From NCBI GenBank assembly GCA_028290765.1, contig JAQGJF010000159.1, forward strand, positions 1 through 5,514: a stretch of DNA of 5,514 nucleotides, written 5' to 3'. The position numbers and the translations under genes are program-made. The notes beneath the pieces were generated by a model that saw nothing but the letters and a program-made list of their open reading frames with translations, did not search any database and was not told where the DNA came from. The stretch comes from Tardiphaga sp. (GTDB lineage: Bacteria > Pseudomonadota > Alphaproteobacteria > Rhizobiales > Xanthobacteraceae). Below, one piece after another: positions 1 through 4,358 of this stretch; the stretch's first letter is position 1; each line of letters starts with the position of its first letter.

Positions 1-65
1 GCTTTCGCTGGGCATGGTCATGACGACACGAGATGCGAGGATTGAAGATTGCCGGAATAACAGGG

Positions 66-104
66 CAATAATGTGTGCAGAAAGCCAATATTTGTGCAAA
101 AGGT
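66..104. repeat. Imperfect 20-nt tandem repeat in AT-rich flank
   Basis: Two adjacent copies: CAATAATGTGTGCAGAAAGC (66-85) and CAATATTTGTGCAAAAGGT (86-104). They share CAATA and TGTGCA followed by an A-rich run, with one nucleotide missing from the second copy. The shared TGTGCA cores start 19 nt apart, close to two helical turns, so both would lie on the same face of the DNA. This could be a pair of regulator half-sites or a chance duplication in AT-rich DNA; no regulator is assigned. Confidence 0.4.
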
Positions 105-125
105 AAAAATTTCGAAATTTTTGCC
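102..125 (-). terminator. 18-bp perfect palindrome; possible weak terminator of the amidohydrolase gene
   Basis: AAAAATTTCGAAATTTTT at 105-122 is identical to its reverse complement. GG (102-103) and CC (124-125) extend the pairing past one mismatched position (104/123). On the minus strand the hairpin begins 6 nt after the amidohydrolase stop codon, and the arm is followed by TTTTGC, so it is placed like an intrinsic terminator. The stem is almost all A-T, which makes it a weak one. An operator for a gene lying to the left is the main alternative. Confidence 0.4.
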
Positions 126-131
126 GAAGGG

Positions 132-1559
132 TCATGGCACGATCTCTTCGATGCGCGCGGCCCAGTCTTGCAGGTCGGGATCGCGGTTGCGCTGCCGCCG
201 CACAAGGCCCCGAACCTCCGCAAGAATCGGCGCCATGTCGAAGGCCACGATCCGGCCGCCCTCGACGATCAGTCTGCCGTCCACGATCACGGTGTCGACC
301 GTCGCGCCGGTCGCCCCGAACACCAGTTGTGTCGCCGGATCATTGAGCGGAATCCAGGATGGTGCGCGCAGATCATGGAGAACGAGATCCGCCGGGGCGC
401 CAGGCGCCAGCGTGCCGAGCCCCGCGCAACGCATCGCCTTGCCACCGGAAACCGTCGCCATGGCGATGGCGTCGGCGGCGTTGGGCCACCGGCTGCGGTC
501 CGGCTCAAAGGGTCGCTGCAGCATGAGCGCGAGCCGCATCACCTCGTGCATATCAAGATTGTCGTTGGTGCTTGCCCCGTCGGTGCCGAGCGCAACGGTG
601 ACACCGGCGTGCAGCATCCTGGCGATCGGCGAAATTCCGGTGCCGAGTTTCAGGTTGCTCTCGGGATTGTGGACCGGGATTGATCCGCGCGCGGCCATCA
701 AGGCAATGTCGTCGTCGTCGAGCCAGATCGTGTGCGCCGTCGAGAGCCGGTCGGTGAGCAGACCCAGCGTATCGAGGTGCTGCACCATGCTCCGCCCATA
801 GCGCTTTTTGGCGATGCTGGCCTGTACGGCGGTTTCCAGCAGATGCATATGCACGGCGGTATCATAACGTTCGGCGATTGCCGCGACGGCAGACAGCAGG
901 TCGTCGCTGCACCGCATCGGGTTCGACGGCGCCGGACAAATCCGGATTCGGCCGTCGGCGCTGCCGTTGTGGCGCTTGAGGGAGGCTTCCACCAGCGCAA
1001 CGGTTTGATCCAGCGGCTGCGGCGACAGCGGATTGTCGATCGCAAAGCCGGACGGATAGCCGTCCGCAGGCTCGATATCGGTATAGGCCTCGTCGAAAAT
1101 GCGCAGGGCGACCATCGCGCGCATGCCCGTCATTCGATAGGCGTCGACAACAGCGTCGACATCGGCTTCTGAAAAACCTTGTTCCGGAAAGTGATCGATG
1201 ACCGAGGTCGTGCCTCCCAGCAGGTGCTCGATACATCCCAGCAGCGCCGACAGTCTGATTTCGTCAGGCGTGCGGCCGGCCGTATCGGCCTGGTTGCGCC
1301 ACATGAAGGCTGGGTGACTGAGACGATCCCCGGTTCCCTTCAACACGTTCGTCGGCGAGTGCGTATGCGCATTCACCAGGCCAGGCATCAGCAGCCGATC
1401 GCTGGCATCGATGATGCGGGCTCCGGCGGTCGGCGCGGTTCCGGCATCGACCACGGCCGAGATGCGGCCATGCTCCACCACGACATCGGCGCGGGTGCGA
1501 TTTTGGTCGTAATCCGCCGACACCATCAGTGCGTTCGTGATCACCAATTTCGACGTCAT
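132..1559 (-). CDS. Amidohydrolase / hydrolytic deaminase, cytosine deaminase-TRZ/ATZ type (COG0402)
   Basis: A 475-residue cytoplasmic metal-dependent hydrolase of the amidohydrolase superfamily, full length for the family. Seen in the sequence: an N-terminal beta-sandwich strand region (about 1-58), then the barrel with the first metal site H65-T-H67 in VNAHTHSPTN, H239-L-L-E242 (third metal His and the Glu typical of the deaminase branch), H276 in STAHTIWL, the HNPESNLKLGTG loop (298-309), and D327 in ALGTDGAST. The C-terminal GTLAPGAPADLVLHD (382-396) and TVIVDGRLIVEGG (423-435) return to the composite sandwich. All expected ligands are present, so it should be active. Members of this family deaminate or dechlorinate cytosine, guanine, adenosine derivatives, s-triazines and related N-heterocycles; the substrate cannot be read from sequence. 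The ATG start follows GAGAG (minus strand, 1570-1566) by 6 nt. A strong sigma-54 promoter match lies just upstream, which would couple expression to nitrogen status or a specific activator. It is transcribed away from the secretion genes. Confidence 0.9.
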   Translation of the reverse strand: MTSKLVITNALMVSADYDQNRTRADVVVEHGRISAVVDAGTAPTAGARIIDASDRLLMPGLVNAHTHSPTNVLKGTGDRLSHPAFMWRNQADTAGRTPDEIRLSALLGCIEHLLGGTTSVIDHFPEQGFSEADVDAVVDAYRMTGMRAMVALRIFDEAYTDIEPADGYPSGFAIDNPLSPQPLDQTVALVEASLKRHNGSADGRIRICPAPSNPMRCSDDLLSAVAAIAERYDTAVHMHLLETAVQASIAKKRYGRSMVQHLDTLGLLTDRLSTAHTIWLDDDDIALMAARGSIPVHNPESNLKLGTGISPIARMLHAGVTVALGTDGASTNDNLDMHEVMRLALMLQRPFEPDRSRWPNAADAIAMATVSGGKAMRCAGLGTLAPGAPADLVLHDLRAPSWIPLNDPATQLVFGATGATVDTVIVDGRLIVEGGRIVAFDMAPILAEVRGLVRRQRNRDPDLQDWAARIEEIVP

Positions 1560-1592
1560 GGTCTACTCTCAACGTTGTACCCCTCCGGGCTA

Positions 1593-1608
1593 AGCAACGG
1601 CCGTGCCA
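1593..1608 (-). promoter_or_regulatory. Sigma-54 (RpoN) -24/-12 promoter of the amidohydrolase gene
   Basis: Read on the minus strand the sequence is TGGCACGGCCGTTGCT. This matches the RpoN consensus TGGCACG-N4-TTGCW at every specified position, and the invariant GG and GC are separated by exactly 10 nt. It points at the amidohydrolase gene. With the GC at -13/-12, transcription would start near 1582, leaving a leader of about 22 nt that still contains the GAGAG ribosome binding sequence. The position, orientation and completeness of the match make chance unlikely, but no transcript data are available here. Confidence 0.78.
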
Positions 1609-1824
1609 GAACGCCCAAGCTGACCAGGCCACAGGGTTTGCTCGCCGTCGCCGAGGAAACCAGACCTGCCGCGGCCGGCAAAACCGATGCCGACAAGCCA
1701 GTCGGCCCGATCGCCAGTCTGGCGCCGCCGGATCAACCAGGGCCAAAATCACCGACGGAGATACCCGCTTGCGGCAGCGTTCCATTGCCATCGACCGCGC
1801 CGGCGCTACAGCCGACGCGGCGAA
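1609..1824. other. Intergenic DNA without a recognisable gene
   Basis: Apart from the two dyads near 1689-1724, nothing in this part of the gap resembles a gene. Frames open on both strands give proline-, arginine- and alanine-rich translations with no family resemblance and no ribosome binding sites. No IS end or tRNA-like fold was recognised. It may be decayed coding sequence belonging with the VOC remnant that follows. Confidence 0.5.
1689..1724. promoter_or_regulatory. Two dyads upstream of the sigma-54 promoter, candidate enhancer sites
   Basis: GCCGACAAGCCAGTCGGC (1689-1706) has perfect 6-bp arms around a 6-nt spacer. CGCCAGTCTGGCG (1712-1724) has perfect 6-bp arms around a single T. 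Their centres are about 20 bp apart, near two helical turns, and both contain GCCAGTC. They lie about 80-130 bp upstream of the -24 element, the usual range for a bacterial enhancer-binding protein. They do not match the NtrC consensus (GCACC-N5-GGTGC), so a dedicated activator would have to be assumed. Short GC-rich dyads also arise by chance. Confidence 0.35.
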
Positions 1825-1966
1825 GTTCGCCTTGCCGCGGACATTTCGGAAGCGCGTCCTTTTCTATGCCGACGTCCTTGGGCTCAACGTCGCAATAGAC
1901 CTTGGTTGGATCATCACGTTCGACTCCCCTGAACAAGTGGTCCCGCAAATAAGCGTTGCTGGGGAG
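1825..1966 (+). pseudogene. VOC-family (glyoxalase/bleomycin-resistance-like) gene remnant, frameshifted
   Basis: In one frame 1825-1860 reads VRLAADISEARP; the next frame (from 1862) continues FYADVLGLNVAIDLGWIITF and DSPEQVVPQISVAGE. Joined, this matches the N-terminal half of small VOC superfamily proteins, where a beta strand leads into an xxAxxFYxDVLGLxV helix and a GWIxTF strand. The shift falls in the TTTT run at 1860-1863: removing one T restores ARPFYADVLGL. No start codon or ribosome binding site precedes it, and the second half of the fold (the PDLSIEV and RDPFG-type segments) is absent; the frame ends at TGA 2021-2023. I read it as a non-functional relic. Its family assignment rests on about 45 residues. 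Confidence 0.65.
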
Positions 1967-2097
1967 AAGACCGTTCATGCCCCCCTGACGGAAATTCGCG
2001 CTCGCGCGATGTTAACAGCTTGACACGCGCGTGGGACATTTTGCCGCGGTCCTAAACGAGGCGGTCCTTACCACGCGTTGCACCGCGTCGCGTCGGC

Positions 2098-2132
2098 GTC
2101 ACAGCTTTTTGGTTAACCGGCCCGGTTGTGAC
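2098..2132. repeat. Nested inverted repeats in the leader of the RTX gene
   Basis: AACCGGCCCGGTT (2115-2127) has perfect 6-bp arms around one C. It lies inside a wider pair, GTCACA (2098-2103) and TGTGAC (2127-2132). A palindromic GGTTAACC (2111-2118) overlaps the left arm. The block ends 12 nt before the Shine-Dalgarno sequence of the RTX gene, so it could be an operator or a leader hairpin. No regulator is identified, and no convincing -35/-10 pair was found between 1967 and 2157. Confidence 0.35.
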
Positions 2133-2144
2133 CGACTATCCACC

Positions 2145-2150
2145 AGGGAG
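2145..2150 (+). promoter_or_regulatory. Shine-Dalgarno sequence that fixes the RTX gene start
   Basis: AGGGAG is separated from the ATG at 2158 by 7 nt (CTTTTAT), ideal spacing. It lies downstream of the in-frame GTG at 2128, so the GTG is unlikely to be the start and the protein begins MSDHQDHH. Confidence 0.85.
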
Positions 2151-2157
2151 CTTTTAT

Positions 2158-4149
2158 ATGTCAGACCATCAGGATCATCACGAATCTCAGCATCACGAGG
2201 ATCACCATTGGGGTCCCTTTCGTAAGAAGATTTTCGGCACGAATGGAGACAACGAAATCTTCGGGACCAACCGAGACGACATGATCTTCGGCCTCCGCGG
2301 AGACGACACAATTTTCGCTGGTCTGGGCGACGACACCGTCTATGGCGGTCGCGGCAACGATTTGATCGATGGCGGCAAGGGCAATGATCGGCTATTCGGC
2401 GATCAGGGCAATGACGCCCTCATCGGCGGTGAAGGCAACGACGACCTTCACGGCGGCCACGGCAGGGACTTGCTGTTCGGCGGCGCCGGCCGTGATGAGC
2501 TCGATGGCGGCGAAGGCAACGACAAGTACCTGTTCCGCAAAGGCATGGGCGTTGATACCGTCGAGCATCTCGATGCCGGGGACCGGATCGATATTCGCGA
2601 TTTTCATGTCGCGTCGTTTCAGGCGCTCATCAACTCCGCGCAGCAGGTCGGACATGATGTCCAGATCAATCTCGGCGGCGGCGACAGGATTGTCATCGAA
2701 GATACCCGCATTTCGAATCTGCATACCGAACAGTTCATCATCTCGAGTGAAGTGAAGGGGCCGTCGAGTTCGCAGACGCCTTATCTGCTCAGCAGCGACC
2801 CTCATGTCGTCACCGAGTCCCTGCTTACGACGGGCGATTCGGTCGGCGGCTACAAGATGGCGGGCATTCCGGACGGTCTTGGCGCATTCGACAATGGCGA
2901 CGGCACCTTTACCGTTCTGATGAACCAGGAAATCGGCAGCACTCTCGGCGCGGTACGTGCGCACGGCGCGGTCGGCGCATTCGTGTCCGAATGGGTGTTC
3001 GACAAAACGACGCTCGAAGTCAAGTCGGGTCACGATCTCATTCAGCACGTCTTCACCTACGATGCGACCACCAGCAGTTATGTCGATCACAGCGCTGCCC
3101 TGAATAATGGCGTCGCGTTCAACCGCTTCTGTTCGGCCGATCTGGCGGACCAGGGCGCATTCTATAACGCCGAGACCGGTCTCGGTTACAACGGAGGCCG
3201 CTTGTTCCTCAACGGCGAGGAGGGAGGCGCGGAAGGCCGCGCGTTCGCGCATATTGCCAGCGGCGCGCAGTCCGGCAATTCCTATGAACTCGCAGGCATG
3301 GGCAATCTGGCGTTCGAGAATGTGGTGGCGAACGCTCATACCGGCGACAAGACGGTCGTGGCGGCTATGGACGACGGCACCGGCGGTCAGGTTTATTTTT
3401 ACGTCGGCGACAAGAAGGCCACCGGCAGCGCCATCGATATGGCGGGTCTGACCGGGGGTCATCTGTTTGGCCTCAAGGTTGAGGAATTTTCGACCGCGCC
3501 AAATGGCACCAACACCCATCCTCTTGGAGGAGATGACGTCTCGGCGTTCTCGCTTGCGGATCTCGGCGACGTCAGCAACAAGACGGGCGCGGACATTGAG
3601 GCCGCCAGCAATGCGGCAGGCGTTACATCTTTCCTGCGACCGGAGGACGGCGCCTGGGATACGCTCAATCCGAACCGCTTCTATTTCGTGACGACCAACG
3701 CCATCGACAAGCCGACGCAATTGTGGGCGGCCGATTTCACGGATGCGTCAAATCCTGCCTTGGGAGGGACGATCAAGCTGCTTGTCAACGGCGACGAGAA
3801 CGGTGTCGATCACCCGATGATGTTTGATAACATCACGGTAAATGCCCAAGGCAAGGTGATCTTGCAGGAAGACGTTGGCAACAACGCCCATCTCGGCGCG
3901 GTCTGGCAGTACGATCCGTCGACTGACGCGCTCTCCAAGCTTGCGCAACACGATCCGAGCCGCTTCCTGCAGGGCGGTGCGAACTTCCTGACGCAGGACG
4001 AAGAATCGTCCGGTGTTATTGACGTTTCGCACATCCTGGGCAGTGCCGGCGAGAACGTGTACCTCGTCGATACACAGGCCCACTACCAGATCCCGGGCGA
4101 ACTGGTCGAGGGCGGTCAGCTCCAGCTGATCCATCAGTATCTGGTGTAA
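2158..4149 (+). CDS. RTX calcium-binding protein with C-terminal PhoX/DUF839-like domain, probable type I secretion substrate
   Basis: A 663-residue acidic protein. Residues 1-18 (MSDHQDHHESQHHEDHHW) contain seven His. Residues 26-124 are eleven back-to-back RTX nonapeptides, from FGTNGDNEI to DGGEGNDKY, which bind calcium in a parallel beta-roll. Residues 125-198 look like the usual RTX cap (DTVEHLDAGDRIDIRDF; INLGGGDRIVI). Residues about 207-645 resemble the PhoX/DUF839 family, a beta-propeller phosphatase group: note C325, RLFLNGEEGG (348-357), FDNITVNAQGKVILQEDVGNN (556 onward, a pDN...G...qED block) and NFLTQDEESSGVIDV (609-623). Catalytic identity is inferred; ligands cannot be confirmed by eye. 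No Sec or Tat signal and no membrane segment is seen. The C-terminus ends in hydrophobic QYLV, compatible with an uncleaved type I signal. The transporter gene follows 209 nt downstream on the same strand. RTX repeats ahead of the enzyme domain is the reverse of the common order. RTX call near certain; PhoX-like call moderate. Confidence 0.88.
   Translation: MSDHQDHHESQHHEDHHWGPFRKKIFGTNGDNEIFGTNRDDMIFGLRGDDTIFAGLGDDTVYGGRGNDLIDGGKGNDRLFGDQGNDALIGGEGNDDLHGGHGRDLLFGGAGRDELDGGEGNDKYLFRKGMGVDTVEHLDAGDRIDIRDFHVASFQALINSAQQVGHDVQINLGGGDRIVIEDTRISNLHTEQFIISSEVKGPSSSQTPYLLSSDPHVVTESLLTTGDSVGGYKMAGIPDGLGAFDNGDGTFTVLMNQEIGSTLGAVRAHGAVGAFVSEWVFDKTTLEVKSGHDLIQHVFTYDATTSSYVDHSAALNNGVAFNRFCSADLADQGAFYNAETGLGYNGGRLFLNGEEGGAEGRAFAHIASGAQSGNSYELAGMGNLAFENVVANAHTGDKTVVAAMDDGTGGQVYFYVGDKKATGSAIDMAGLTGGHLFGLKVEEFSTAPNGTNTHPLGGDDVSAFSLADLGDVSNKTGADIEAASNAAGVTSFLRPEDGAWDTLNPNRFYFVTTNAIDKPTQLWAADFTDASNPALGGTIKLLVNGDENGVDHPMMFDNITVNAQGKVILQEDVGNNAHLGAVWQYDPSTDALSKLAQHDPSRFLQGGANFLTQDEESSGVIDVSHILGSAGENVYLVDTQAHYQIPGELVEGGQLQLIHQYLV
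2233..2529 (+). repeat. Eleven 27-nt units encoding RTX nonapeptides
   Basis: Eleven consecutive codon-phased 27-nt units encode GGxGxDxUx-type nonapeptides with no interruption. The first three (FGTNGDNEI, FGTNRDDMI, FGLRGDDTI) and the fourth (FAGLGDDTV) diverge from GGxGxD. Units five to eleven are near canonical, for example YGGRGNDLI and IGGEGNDDL. At DNA level the copies are only moderately alike (recurring GGCGGC, GGCAACGA), so the array looks old and stable rather than recently expanded. Confidence 0.92.
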
Positions 4150-4215
4150 TGCCACATCGTTGACCGGTGCGGATCTGTTGGCGCTCCGGTCATGAAACGG
4201 CACGATTCCGAAGAG

Positions 4216-4237
4216 GCCGGGCTGTTCACAGCCCGGC
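4216..4237 (+). terminator. Hairpin after the RTX gene, probable partial terminator
   Basis: GCCGGGCTG (4216-4224) and CAGCCCGGC (4229-4237) form a perfect 9-bp GC-rich stem with a TTCA loop, 66 nt after the RTX stop codon. The following ACCTTCATTTC is only moderately T-rich, so termination is probably incomplete. Lying between a secreted substrate gene and its transporter gene, such a hairpin could lower transporter expression relative to substrate, or protect the 3' end of the upstream message. Confidence 0.6.
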
Positions 4238-4261
4238 ACCTTCATTTCACGCGGTGGTGTT

Positions 4262-4281
4262 GTCGAACGGTCATTTTCGAC
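4262..4281. repeat. Small inverted repeat upstream of the transporter gene
   Basis: GTCGAA (4262-4267) and TTCGAC (4276-4281) are perfect inverted arms separated by 8 nt, 78 nt before the transporter start. A weak operator is possible if the transporter has its own promoter, but arms this short can occur by chance. A TTGACT (4315-4320) downstream has no suitable -10 partner. Confidence 0.22.
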
Positions 4282-4358
4282 CTGCAGCAGTGTCCGCCGG
4301 AAGCATTCGTCGCCTTGACTCGTAATATTCCAAACCCTCGTTCGCGGAGCGATCGCTC

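Larger units (their letters stand above)
1..131. other. Left-edge intergenic stretch, no gene confirmed
   Basis: No complete gene is visible here. On the minus strand two ATG codons (at 21-19 and 15-13) would open a reading frame beginning MTMPSES and running off the left edge, 110 nt downstream of the amidohydrolase stop. No Shine-Dalgarno sequence precedes them, so this is only a possibility. On the plus strand a frame entering from the left ends at a TGA at 43-45, and another at a TAA at 104-106; either could be the tail of a gene outside the window, and neither is recognisable. Positions 60-125 are clearly more AT-rich than the rest of the window and contain a tandem repeat and a palindrome, which suits a regulatory or terminator segment rather than coding sequence. 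Confidence 0.4.

Noticed and set aside
1..10. GCTTTCGCTG at 1-10 repeated at 5322-5331
   Set aside because: A single 10-nt match, one copy within the transporter coding sequence, with no flanking similarity; consistent with chance.
135..150. TGGCACG on the plus strand as a second sigma-54 promoter
   Set aside because: The -12 half is CTTCG rather than TTGCW, the required GC is missing, and the site lies inside the amidohydrolase gene with no plus-strand gene downstream.
1179..1898. Plus-strand open frame (239 codons) spanning the amidohydrolase 5' end and the intergenic gap
   Set aside because: The first half is antisense to the amidohydrolase and the second half is Pro/Ala-rich with no family resemblance; there is no good ribosome binding site.
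2020..2048. TTGACA (2020-2025) as the -35 of an RTX promoter, and TGGGACATTTTGC (2032-2044) as a sigma-54 site
   Set aside because: No -10-like hexamer occurs 16-18 nt after the TTGACA. In the sigma-54 reading the GG and the TTGC are only 7 nt apart instead of 10.
2128..2157. GTG at 2128 as start of the RTX protein, adding ten residues (MTDYPPGSFY)
   Set aside because: The AGGGAG Shine-Dalgarno sequence lies inside this extension and is ideally spaced for the ATG at 2158; nothing comparable precedes the GTG.
2392..3720. Long minus-strand open frame (442 codons) opposite the RTX gene
   Set aside because: It lies wholly antisense to a gene with clear RTX motifs, has no recognisable domain or ribosome binding site, and is the kind of open frame expected from high-GC codon bias.
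4315..4328. TTGACT (4315-4320) and TAATAT (4323-4328) as a promoter for the transporter gene
   Set aside because: The two hexamers are only 2 nt apart, and neither has a partner at normal spacing.
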